Below are positions 57,376 through 64,000 of a stretch of DNA of 64,000 nucleotides, piece after piece. The position numbers were made by a program, and so were the translations under genes. Positions within the stretch are counted from its first letter, which is position 1, and the number at the start of each line of letters is the position of its first letter. The notes beneath the pieces were generated by a model, which had not been told where the DNA came from, searched no databases, and saw only the letters and a program-made list of their open reading frames with translations. This DNA comes from Thermoleophilaceae bacterium (GTDB lineage Bacteria > Actinomycetota > Thermoleophilia > Solirubrobacterales > Thermoleophilaceae): NCBI GenBank assembly GCA_025928265.1, contig JAICJV010000008.1, positions 1 through 64,000 of the forward strand, read 5' to 3'.

Positions 57376-57739
57376 ACGCCCGGGAGCCCTGCCTGTCGTA
57401 CTCGGCTCCAGCGCCGCGTTCGCCGCCGTCTTCGCCGGGCTCTCGCTGCAGCTGCGAGCGGGCCACGACCCGTCCCTCGGCGACGCCGCCACGAAGAAGG
57501 CGAAGGTCGAGGCGCGACGCGTGGTCGTCCGGCGCGTGATCAAGCGGCGGGTGGTCGTCCACGTGATCCCGGCGCCGCAGGCGGTCGCCGGCTCCTCGCC
57601 CGCGGCCGCTCCGGTGACGCAGCCGGCTGCGTCGTCAGCGCCCGCACCCGTGGCTGCCCCCGCACCGGCTCCAGCCCCTGCCGCGGCTCCGGCCCCGGCT
57701 CCGGCGCCGGCGCCCGCCCCCGTCACGAGGTCCTCGTGA
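57368..57739 (+). CDS. Small single-span protein with QLxxGHDP motif and PAPAP tail
   Basis: 123 residues. The start RRPGALPVVLGSSAAFAAVFAGLSLQLRAGHDPSLG parallels the preceding protein, so they arose by duplication. A basic stretch (EARRVVVRRVIKRRVVVH) and a long Pro/Ala-rich tail (APAPAPAPA repeats) ending VTRSS follow. It probably spans the cell wall. It overlaps apbE at its stop. Confidence 0.7.
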   Translation: MSRRPGALPVVLGSSAAFAAVFAGLSLQLRAGHDPSLGDAATKKAKVEARRVVVRRVIKRRVVVHVIPAPQAVAGSSPAAAPVTQPAASSAPAPVAAPAPAPAPAAAPAPAPAPAPAPVTRSS

Positions 57740-58644
57740 TGCACGACACCACGTTCTCCTCGATGGGCAGCGACGTCCGCCTGCTGTTCGACGGGCCCGC
57801 CGAGATAGCGGACCGCGAGCGCCTGTTCGTCGAGGACTTCGCCGCACGACTCAGCCGCTTCATTCCCGGCAGCGAGCTGTGCGCTCTGAATGCGGACCCG
57901 CGCGACGAGGTGCCGGCATCACGGCTCCTGCGCGCCGCCGTGGGCGCCGGCCTCTGGGCGGCGGAGCGCTCGGGCGGCCTCGTCGATCCCACGATGCTCG
58001 ACGCCGTCGAGCGGGCCGGCTACCGCGATTCGCTGAAGGGCGTGACGGCGACACCGCTGGCCGACGCGCTGAAGCACGCGCCCGCCCGCCATCCGGCTTC
58101 CTCCAACCCTGCCGCCACGTGGAAGGCCGTCTTCGTCGACGACGCCGCGGCCACGATCCGGCGACCGCCGGGTGTCCGCATCGACACCGGCGGAACCGGC
58201 AAGGGCCTCTGCGCCGACGCGGTGGCGCACCGCCTCGGCGGGTTTCGACGCGTGGTTGTGGACTGCGGCGGCGACATCGCAGTACGCGGGACGTGGGAGA
58301 TCGAGGTGGAGCATCCGCTCACCGGCGAGCACGTGCACACGTTGCGGGTGAGCGGCGGTGGCGTCGCGACGTCCGGCCTCAACGTGCGCGTCTGGAGGCG
58401 CGCGGACGGCAGCTATGCCCACCACCTGCTCGACCCTGGGACCGGCGAGCCGGCGTGGACGGGCCTCGTGGGTGCGACCGCGATCGGCGCAAGCGCGCTC
58501 GAGGCGGAGACGCTGTCGAAGCTGGCGCTCCTGTCCGGTCCCGGCGCCGCGCGGCGCGTGCTCGCGCCGCTCGGCGGCGTGCTCGTGCACGACGACGGCG
58601 ACGTCGAGATCGTGGCGCCGCCACGCCTGAAGGTGGCCGCGTGA
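57739..58644 (+). CDS. apbE: ApbE-family FAD:protein FMN transferase
   Basis: 301 residues. Transfers FMN from FAD to a Thr/Ser in a target protein. The family's FAD/Mg site is visible as RIDTGGTGKGLCADAVAHRLGG, VVDCGGDIAVRG and HHLLDPGTGEPAWTGLVGATAIG. The N-terminal SSMGSDVRLLF and ALNADP also match. There is no signal peptide or lipobox, so the active site is presumably cytosolic unless exported by another route. No classic FMN-binding domain target is encoded in the window; the neighbouring small proteins are candidates. Confidence 0.9.
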   Translation: MHDTTFSSMGSDVRLLFDGPAEIADRERLFVEDFAARLSRFIPGSELCALNADPRDEVPASRLLRAAVGAGLWAAERSGGLVDPTMLDAVERAGYRDSLKGVTATPLADALKHAPARHPASSNPAATWKAVFVDDAAATIRRPPGVRIDTGGTGKGLCADAVAHRLGGFRRVVVDCGGDIAVRGTWEIEVEHPLTGEHVHTLRVSGGGVATSGLNVRVWRRADGSYAHHLLDPGTGEPAWTGLVGATAIGASALEAETLSKLALLSGPGAARRVLAPLGGVLVHDDGDVEIVAPPRLKVAA

Positions 58645-59192
58645 ACCCCGCCGACTACTCCTGGTGGCTCGCGAGCCGCGCGTCGGGCGTCGTCGCCCTG
58701 ATCCTCGTGACGATCTCCGTCGGCCTCGGGCTGACGATGGCGTCGAAGATCGTGCGCAAACGCGGCATGGGGCCGATGCTGGCCCGCATCCACGAGCAGA
58801 CCGCACTCGCGGGCCTCGTGGCGATCGCCGTGCACGGCATCACGCTGCTGGGCGACCCGTGGCTCCACCCCGGCGTGAAGGGCATCGCCGTCCCGTTCGC
58901 GATGGCGTACCGGCCGCTGTTCACGGGCCTCGGGATCATCGCCGGCTACCTCGCTGCGCTGCTCGGCCTGACCTTCTACCTGCGGCGCCGCATCGGCACG
59001 ATGCTGTGGCGCAAGATGCACAGGGCCACGGTCCTCGTCTGGCTGCTCGGGCTGGTGCACACCCTCGGCGCGGGCACCGACGGCGGCTCGGTGTGGCTGC
59101 GCGAGTTCATGGCCGTCACCGCAGTCCCGATCGTCGTGCTGTTCGCCGTCAGGATGCTGCGCAGGCCCGCGCCGCGGAGGGCGGTGGCATGA
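58641..59192 (+). CDS. Ferric-reductase-like transmembrane haem protein
   Basis: 183 residues with about five to six membrane helices. Paired histidines on separate helices (RIHEQTALAGLVAIAVHGITLLG and MHRATVLVWLLGLVHTLGAG) fit two b-type haem sites across the membrane, as in the FRD / YedZ-MsrQ group. It would pass electrons from an inner-side reductase to an outer acceptor. GTG 58641 overlaps the apbE stop, and the 3' end overlaps the reductase, so the three are made together. Confidence 0.8.
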   Translation: MNPADYSWWLASRASGVVALILVTISVGLGLTMASKIVRKRGMGPMLARIHEQTALAGLVAIAVHGITLLGDPWLHPGVKGIAVPFAMAYRPLFTGLGIIAGYLAALLGLTFYLRRRIGTMLWRKMHRATVLVWLLGLVHTLGAGTDGGSVWLREFMAVTAVPIVVLFAVRMLRRPAPRRAVA

Positions 59193-60370
59193 GCGACGGC
59201 ATCGTGATCGCCGGCGGTGGCCTGGCGGCGCAGCGCTGTACCGAGACGCTGCGCAGCCAGGGCTACGACGGCCCGATCCGGATCGTGTGCGCCGAGGCGC
59301 ACGCGCCGTACGACCGGCCGCCGCTCTCGAAGGAGCTGCTCGCCGGTGAGATGCCGGCGGCCGCCGTGGCGCTGCGGCCGCGGCCCTGGTACGACGAGCG
59401 CCAGATCGACCTGCTGCTCGGCACCCGCGCCGAGCGACTCGACCTCGCCGGGCGGCGGCTCGAGCTGTCGTCGGGCGCGCGGTTGCGCTTCGACTCGCTG
59501 CTGGTGGCGACGGGCTCGCGTGCCCGCACGCTCCCGCTGCTCGACGGTTACTCCAACGCCGGCGTTCTGCGCACCCTCGACGACGCTCTCGCGCTCCGCC
59601 ACGCGCTCGGTCCCGGCAGGCGCGTGGTGATCGTGGGCGCAGGGTTCATCGGCCTCGAGGCGGCGGCCACGGCGAGCAGGCTCGGCGCCTGGGTGACGAT
59701 CATCGAGGCGCTCGACGCGCCGCTCATGGGGATCCTCGGTGCGTCGCTGGGGAGCTGGTTCGCCGAGCTCCACCGCGCCGAGGGCGCCGACGTGCTGCTT
59801 GGCGCGCGCATCACCGGGGTGCGCGGCCGCCGGAAGGTGCGCGCGCTGGAGCTTGCCGACGGCGTCGTGGTGGAGTGCGATCACGTGCTCGTGGGCGTCG
59901 GCGTGGACCCCGACACGCGCTGGCTGGACGGCACGGGGCTCGGGGCGAACGGCGTGCGCGTGGATGCGCGCGGCTGCACTTGCGCGCCGGGGATCTACGC
60001 CGCCGGGGACGCCGCGCGGCCCTACGACACCGCGCTTGCGCGCCACGTGCGAACCGAGCACTGGGAGGCCGCGGCCCGCCAGGGTGCCGACGCCGCGCGC
60101 GCGATGCTCGGGCTCGAGCCGGTGCGGACTCCGCTGCCGAGCTTCTGGAGCGACCAGCACGGCGTGCGCGTCCAGTACGTCGGTCGCGCGGAGGAGGCCG
60201 ATCGGATCGCCATCGACGGCGATCCCGGCGGTCGTGATTTCGAGGCCCTCTTCACGAAGGCCGGCGTTCCCGTCGCGGCGCTCCTGGTGGGGCGGCCGCG
60301 GGCGCTGTCGCGGGCGCGCCGGCGCGTGCAGGAGGGCCTCGAATCCCTGACACCTGAAACGAGGAGATGA
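59189..60370 (+). CDS. FAD-dependent NAD(P)H:ferredoxin reductase-like protein
   Basis: 393 residues of the class of ferredoxin reductases paired with dioxygenase or P450 systems. FAD site GIVIAGGGLAAQRC, PYDRPPLSKELL, second nucleotide site VVIVGAGFIGLEAAATASRLGAWVTIIE, APGIYAAGDAA and the C-terminal reductase domain (FWSDQHGVRVQYVG). It likely oxidises NAD(P)H and reduces the ferredoxin encoded next. It overlaps both neighbours by ATGA. Confidence 0.9.
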   Translation: MSDGIVIAGGGLAAQRCTETLRSQGYDGPIRIVCAEAHAPYDRPPLSKELLAGEMPAAAVALRPRPWYDERQIDLLLGTRAERLDLAGRRLELSSGARLRFDSLLVATGSRARTLPLLDGYSNAGVLRTLDDALALRHALGPGRRVVIVGAGFIGLEAAATASRLGAWVTIIEALDAPLMGILGASLGSWFAELHRAEGADVLLGARITGVRGRRKVRALELADGVVVECDHVLVGVGVDPDTRWLDGTGLGANGVRVDARGCTCAPGIYAAGDAARPYDTALARHVRTEHWEAAARQGADAARAMLGLEPVRTPLPSFWSDQHGVRVQYVGRAEEADRIAIDGDPGGRDFEALFTKAGVPVAALLVGRPRALSRARRRVQEGLESLTPETRR

Positions 60371-60579
60371 CGATGAGATGCATTGCGAAGGTTGACGAGC
60401 TGGAGTGCAGCGCCCACGGCGACTGCGCGCTGGTAGCGCCGAGCGTGTTCGCGGTCGACGATGTCGCGCGGGTCGTGGGTGACGGTCCGCGGGAGCTGTT
60501 GATCGAGGCCGCGGAGTCGTGTCCTTCCGCAGCGATATCAGTATTCGACGCGGATTCCGGCGCGCAGCTCTACCCCTAG
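60367..60579 (+). CDS. Ferredoxin with CxxHxxC...CP motif
   Basis: 70 residues. The cluster ligands are Cys14, Cys20 and Cys52 (followed by Pro) with His17 in the place of the second Cys, the arrangement of actinobacterial 3Fe-4S-type ferredoxins. The sequence APSVFAVDD and the CP-ended second site are conserved. It probably accepts electrons from the upstream reductase. It overlaps the reductase stop by 4 bp. Confidence 0.88.
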   Translation: MTMRCIAKVDELECSAHGDCALVAPSVFAVDDVARVVGDGPRELLIEAAESCPSAAISVFDADSGAQLYP

Positions 60580-60591
60580 AGTGGCCCTTGA

Positions 60592-61296
60592 ATGGCCACC
60601 CGGATCCTCTTCGTGGAGGACGAGCCGTCGATCTCGGACCCGTTCTCGAAGGCCCTCGTGCGCGAGGGTTTCGAGCCGGTCGTCGCGCGGACGGGTCACG
60701 AGGCGCTGGCGCTCGCCGAGCGGGTCGAGCCGGACCTGGTACTGCTCGATCTGAACCTGCCGGACACGGACGGGCGCGACGTGGCGCGCGAGCTGCGACG
60801 ACGTGGCGACACGCCGATCGTGATGCTCACCGCGCGCGGCACCGAGATGGACAAGATCGTCGGCCTCGAGATCGGCGCCGACGACTACGTGGTGAAGCCA
60901 TTCAGCGGCGGCGAGGTGATCGCGCGGATACGCGCGGTGCTGCGCCGCACGCGGCAGTCGGACGCCGGCGCCCCGTCGGAACCGCTGGCGATCGGCGACC
61001 TCATGGTGGACTTCGGCGCACGCCGCGCGACCCTCGCGGCGCGGCCGCTCGAACTGTCGCGCAAGGAGTTCGACCTGCTCGCGGAGCTCGTCCGCAACGC
61101 GGGCAACGTCGTCTCCCGCGAGGACCTCATGGATCGCGTATGGGACGAAAACTGGTTCGGGTCGACGAAGACCCTCGACACGCACGTGGGCTGGCTACGC
61201 CGCAAGCTCGGTGACGACACCACGGCCCCGCGTTACCTCCACACCGTGCGCGGCGTCGGGTTCCGCTTCAGCTCGCCCGAGGAGCTCGCGCCGTAA
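60592..61296 (+). CDS. OmpR-family response regulator
   Basis: 234 residues. Receiver domain (acidic pocket FVEDEPS, phospho-Asp53 in LVLLDLNLPDTDG, switch Thr in MLTARG, Lys in YVVKPF). OmpR-type winged helix at the C-terminus (ELSRKEFDLLAELVRNAGNVVSREDLMDRVW ... TLDTHVGWLRRKLG). It lies 12 bp after the ferredoxin gene. The 11-bp repeats at 56606 are its likely binding site, giving feedback control of the operon. Confidence 0.93.
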   Translation: MATRILFVEDEPSISDPFSKALVREGFEPVVARTGHEALALAERVEPDLVLLDLNLPDTDGRDVARELRRRGDTPIVMLTARGTEMDKIVGLEIGADDYVVKPFSGGEVIARIRAVLRRTRQSDAGAPSEPLAIGDLMVDFGARRATLAARPLELSRKEFDLLAELVRNAGNVVSREDLMDRVWDENWFGSTKTLDTHVGWLRRKLGDDTTAPRYLHTVRGVGFRFSSPEELAP

Positions 61297-61298
61297 GC

Positions 61299-62684
61299 CT
61301 GCGCGGCCGCCTGCTGCTGGCGCTGGCGTACGTCCTGCTGCTGGCAATAATCGCCTTCGCCGTGCCGCTCGGCTTCTCGCTGTCGGCACGACAGGGGGAG
61401 GAGGTGCGGCTGCAGTCGCGCGGCCAGGCCGACGTGGTGGCCGCCACCGCCGCGGACCTGCTCGTTCACCGCAGCCGGTCCGACCTGCGGGCGCTGGTCG
61501 CGACGGCGGGCGACTCGGTGCGCGGCCGCGTGGTGGTGGTCGATGCGAACGGCACCCTGATCGCCGACAGCGCGGGTGCCGGGGAGATCGGCACGAGCTA
61601 CGCGGCGCGGCCGGAAATCGCCGCGGCGCTGCACGCGCGCCGCTTCCAGCAGACGCGCCACAGCCAGACGCTCGGCGAGGACCTGCTCGCCACCGCCACG
61701 CCGATCCTGAGCGGCAGAAAGGTGATCGGCGCGGTGCGTGTGACGCAGAGCGTGAACGCCGTGAGCCGCGCGACCCGCCGCTCCATTCTCGGGCTCGTGC
61801 TGATAGCCGCCGTCGTGCTGCTGCTGGGCCTGGTCGCCGGGTCGCTGATCGCGCGGCAGCTCGCGCGCCCGCTGCGGCGCCTCGAGGCCACGGCCGGCGA
61901 GATCGCGCACGGAGACCTCGACCGGCGGGCACCCGTGGAGGGGACCAGCGAGCAGCGTTCGCTTGCCCGCTCGTTCAACGAGATGACCGATCGCCTGTCG
62001 CGTGCGCTGCGTGCCCAGCGCGAGTTCGTGGCCGACGCGTCGCATCAGCTGCGCACGCCGCTCACGGGTCTGCGGCTGCGGCTGGAGGAGGCCGACGCGG
62101 TCGCGCACGGCGACCCGTCCGTACGCGAGGAGCTCGACGCGGCGCTCGGCGAGGTCGACCGGATGTCGCAGATGGTCGACGAGCTGCTGCTGCTCTCTTC
62201 CGCCGGCGGCCGCGATGCGCCGGCGGAGCCGGTGGACGTGGCGGAGGCGGCGCGTGCGGCGGTGGCTCGGTGGACGCAGAGCGCGGCCGACCGGGGCATC
62301 GAGTTGTCGTGCGCGTCCGGCGACGGCAGCGGCCGCGTGACCGCCGCGCGCGCGGACCTCGACCGTGCGCTCGACGTGTTCGTCGAGAACGCGTTGCGCT
62401 ATTCGCCGAGCGGCAGCGGCGTGCGGGTCCTAGCCGCGCCCGGGCGACTCGATGTGATCGACGGCGGACCCGGTCTGGCGCCGGGCGAGGAGGAGACGGT
62501 GTTCGAGCGCTTCCATCGCGGCCGCGCCGGGCGCTCGGGGCCGGCGGGAACAGGGCTGGGACTCCCTATCGCGCGCGAGCTGATGGGCCGCTGGGGCGCG
62601 CGGACGTCGATCGGCAATCGGCCGGAGGGCGGCGCGCGGGCCTCGATCACGTTCGACTCCGTAGCCTCGGGGGACGAGGTATGA
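61299..62684 (+). CDS. Sensor histidine kinase
   Basis: About 461 residues. First membrane helix (LLLALAYVLLLAIIAFAVPLGFSL), an extracytoplasmic sensor part (about 30-170), second helix (ILGLVLIAAVVLLLGLVAGSLIA), HAMP, DHp with phospho-His249 in ASHQLRTPLTG, and ATPase with N box VFVENALRYSPSG and G boxes (DGGPGLAPGEEE, GTGLGLPIA). The first helix begins at CTG 61299, two bases after the response-regulator stop, and no ATG/GTG/TTG exists before GTG 61362, which lies inside that helix. Initiation at CTG is therefore likely. Confidence 0.9.
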   Translation: MRGRLLLALAYVLLLAIIAFAVPLGFSLSARQGEEVRLQSRGQADVVAATAADLLVHRSRSDLRALVATAGDSVRGRVVVVDANGTLIADSAGAGEIGTSYAARPEIAAALHARRFQQTRHSQTLGEDLLATATPILSGRKVIGAVRVTQSVNAVSRATRRSILGLVLIAAVVLLLGLVAGSLIARQLARPLRRLEATAGEIAHGDLDRRAPVEGTSEQRSLARSFNEMTDRLSRALRAQREFVADASHQLRTPLTGLRLRLEEADAVAHGDPSVREELDAALGEVDRMSQMVDELLLLSSAGGRDAPAEPVDVAEAARAAVARWTQSAADRGIELSCASGDGSGRVTAARADLDRALDVFVENALRYSPSGSGVRVLAAPGRLDVIDGGPGLAPGEEETVFERFHRGRAGRSGPAGTGLGLPIARELMGRWGARTSIGNRPEGGARASITFDSVASGDEV

Positions 62685-63079
62685 GGCTCAAGCTCAAGCG
62701 CACAACCTGGATGTGGACGGCGCTCGCTGTCGCGGGCCTGGTCATCGCGGTAGGCGTCTCCTACGCGGCCGGCCAGCTCGCGAAGCCGAGTGTGGGGCTC
62801 ACGAACGAGCCGGTCTCTGCAGGCGCACGGCTGACGCCCGCGGCCACGCCGGCCGGGAAGGCGAAGCCGGCGGCGAAGCCGAAGCGGCGGCGCCCGCGGC
62901 CCCAACAGCAACCCACCGTCGCGGCGCCGCCACCGGTCACTCCCACAGCTCCCGCCCCGGCACCGGCCCCGGCACCGGCGCCCTCCGCGCCGACCCAAAC
63001 CCAGACGGCGCCGCACCACCACGACGACTCCTCTGGGAGCGACGACTCGAGTCACCACGGCTCCGAGCACGATGACTGA
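62681..63079 (+). CDS. Small membrane-anchored Pro-rich protein with His/Asp tail
   Basis: 132 residues. Basic start (RLKLKRTTWMW), one membrane helix (TALAVAGLVIAVGVSYAAG), a short conserved-looking QLAKPSVGL, then a basic and Pro/Ala-rich stretch (RRRPRPQQQP; PAPAPAPAPAP) and a tail rich in His, Asp and Ser (HHHDDSSGSDDSSHHGSEHDD, split by Gly/Ser). It is similar in design to the proteins at the operon start. It overlaps the kinase stop (ATGA). Confidence 0.7.
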   Translation: MRLKLKRTTWMWTALAVAGLVIAVGVSYAAGQLAKPSVGLTNEPVSAGARLTPAATPAGKAKPAAKPKRRRPRPQQQPTVAAPPPVTPTAPAPAPAPAPAPSAPTQTQTAPHHHDDSSGSDDSSHHGSEHDD

Positions 63080-63944
63080 GCGCCGCCCCCTCCTCGTAGT
63101 CGACGCGCCGTCGCTGCTCTACCGCGCGTTCTTCGCGCTGCCCACCACGATCACCGACGCGTCCGGGCGCCCGGTGAACGCGCTCCTCGGCGCGCTCAAC
63201 ATGATCATGCGCGTGGTGGCGGACCGCGGCCCGCGCGCGGTGGTGCTCGCCTCGGGACCCGACGCGGCGGACTACCGCGCCGAGGCGTATCCGCCGTACC
63301 ACGGCGAGCGGCCGCCGGTCCCGGACGACCTGGCGCCGCAGTTCGACGCCGCGCCGGAGTTCTTCGAGTCGCTCGGCTGGTTCTGGGCGTACACGCCGGA
63401 CCTCGAGGCCGACGACCTGCTGCACTCCTACGCGGTCGCCGAGGAGGCCGACGGCGGCAGCGCGCTCCTGCTGACCGGCGACCGCGACCTGTTCCAGTGC
63501 GCGAGCGATCGCACGACGGTGCTGTACGTGAAGACCGGGACGAAGGGCGTCGAGGACGTCGACCCGGCGGAGGTTCGCCGGCGCTACGGCGTGCCGCCCG
63601 AGCTGGTGCCCGATTTCATCGCGCTGCGCGGCGACCCGTCCGACGGCCTGCCGGGCGGGAAGGGGATCGGCGAGAAGACGGCCGCCGATCTTCTGAAGCG
63701 CCACGAGTCGCTCGAGGCGGCGCTGGCGGCGTGGTCGCGCGAGCGGCCGGCGCGCGTGGCAGGTGCGCTGCGCGACCAGGCGGACGAGCTGCGGACGTTC
63801 AAGGACATCGCCACCCTGCGGACGATCGAGGTTGAGTTGCCGCCCGACACGGATACGGATTTCGAGAGTGGCGCCCGCGCCGCGCGCGAGCGCGGCATGG
63901 AGCAGCTCGCCGGCCGTCTGGAGCGCTCGGGCGGCCCTGCTTGA
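63072..63944 (+). CDS. 5'-3' exonuclease (PolA N-terminal / Xni-like)
   Basis: 290 residues. PIN-like nuclease core and helix-hairpin-helix: LLVVDAPSLLYRAFFALP (metal Asp), DLEADDLLHSYAVAEEA, LLTGDRDLFQC, and LVPDFIALRGDPSDGLPGGKGIGEKTAADLL (helical-arch HhH). It corresponds to the 5' nuclease domain of DNA polymerase I without the polymerase. It overlaps the preceding gene by 8 bp, so it is co-transcribed with the redox operon, possibly by chance of order. Confidence 0.88.
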   Translation: MTERRPLLVVDAPSLLYRAFFALPTTITDASGRPVNALLGALNMIMRVVADRGPRAVVLASGPDAADYRAEAYPPYHGERPPVPDDLAPQFDAAPEFFESLGWFWAYTPDLEADDLLHSYAVAEEADGGSALLLTGDRDLFQCASDRTTVLYVKTGTKGVEDVDPAEVRRRYGVPPELVPDFIALRGDPSDGLPGGKGIGEKTAADLLKRHESLEAALAAWSRERPARVAGALRDQADELRTFKDIATLRTIEVELPPDTDTDFESGARAARERGMEQLAGRLERSGGPA

Positions 63945-63984
63945 ATTCGGTGGAGAGAAATAGAGCGACAGAGGAGAAGCCGAG

Positions 63985-64000
63985 ATGAGCAAGACACCGC
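63985..64000 (+). CDS. Start of a gene cut by the window edge
   Basis: An ATG at 63985 with a ribosome site (GAGGAG, about 63971-63976) opens the frame MSKTP, then the window ends. Too short to identify. Confidence 0.4.

Noticed and set aside
57560-57735. Simple repeat or VNTR in the Pro/Ala-rich coding region
   Set aside because: The PAPAPA stretch is imperfect at DNA level and codes in frame within a protein of the same design as its neighbours, so it is a coding linker rather than a separate repeat element.
1-64000. CRISPR arrays, insertion sequences, prophage genes, rRNA or tRNA genes
   Set aside because: No regularly spaced repeats, transposase or phage motifs, or conserved RNA gene sequences were seen while reading both strands. 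Intergenic gaps are mostly under 100 bp.

Overview
The window is about 70 percent GC, gene-dense, and uses GTG and TTG starts with many 1-10 bp gene overlaps. The gene set points to a high-GC actinobacterium, most likely of the Thermoleophilia / Solirubrobacterales type. Indicators are an FtsR-like MerR regulator, a DUF222/HNH (13E12-type) gene behind an actinobacterial LexA box, an InhA-like enoyl reductase, a wax-ester synthase, a FasR/PucR-like regulator, and type IV pilus minor pilins. The taxonomic call is inference from gene content and base composition. No rRNA, tRNA, CRISPR array, insertion sequence or prophage was seen.

Layout. 1-7.6 kb: end of ftsR, apt, an SRPBCC protein, a GT-C mannosyltransferase-like protein, a membrane protein with a sigma4-like HTH, a thioesterase, a DsbA-like protein, a glutathionyl-hydroquinone-reductase-like protein and a DoxX-Rieske fusion. 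7.6-13.5 kb: NAD synthetase, a GH5 glycosidase, an Idh/MocA oxidoreductase and an HD-GYP membrane protein. 13.5-16.2 kb: a secreted protein, two tandem 250-bp intergenic elements and an MFS transporter. The elements share an 18-bp box at exactly the same distance from an ATG as the transporter. 16.2-21.3 kb: greA, a DEAD-box helicase, secreted and membrane proteins, and an ArnT-like glycosyltransferase. 21.3-27.8 kb: a six-gene type II fatty-acid synthesis operon (fabH-acpP-fabF-carboxyltransferase-maoC-fabI), divergent from a PucR/FasR-like regulator. 27.8-41.7 kb: accessory enzymes, a TetR regulator with two palindromic operators, an LVIVD-repeat secreted protein, a LexA-box HNH gene, an alpha/beta-hydrolase to glycosyltransferase fusion, methyltransferases, a LuxR-type ATPase regulator and a pentapeptide-repeat protein. 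41.8-46.9 kb: glnB-amtB with unusual key residues, YbaK, a wax-ester synthase and an amidohydrolase. 46.9-50.5 kb: three minor-pilin genes. 50.7-52.7 kb: a c-di-AMP riboswitch upstream of an RlpA-like secreted protein, then dinB. 52.7-56.6 kb: a PAS-GGDEF-EAL protein, an SDR, a lipocalin-like protein and an AraC-type HTH.

56.6-63.9 kb is the most interesting stretch: one tightly overlapping co-directional run of eleven genes. It encodes three small single-membrane-span Pro/Ala-rich proteins, an ApbE flavin transferase, a ferric-reductase-like haem membrane protein, an FAD-dependent ferredoxin reductase, a ferredoxin, an OmpR-type response regulator, a histidine kinase, a fourth small membrane-anchored Pro/His/Asp-rich protein and a 5'-3' exonuclease. 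Two exact-period 11-bp direct repeats, the arrangement OmpR-family regulators bind, lie just upstream. I interpret it as a self-regulated envelope electron-transfer module whose flavinylation targets are not the classic FMN-binding domain.
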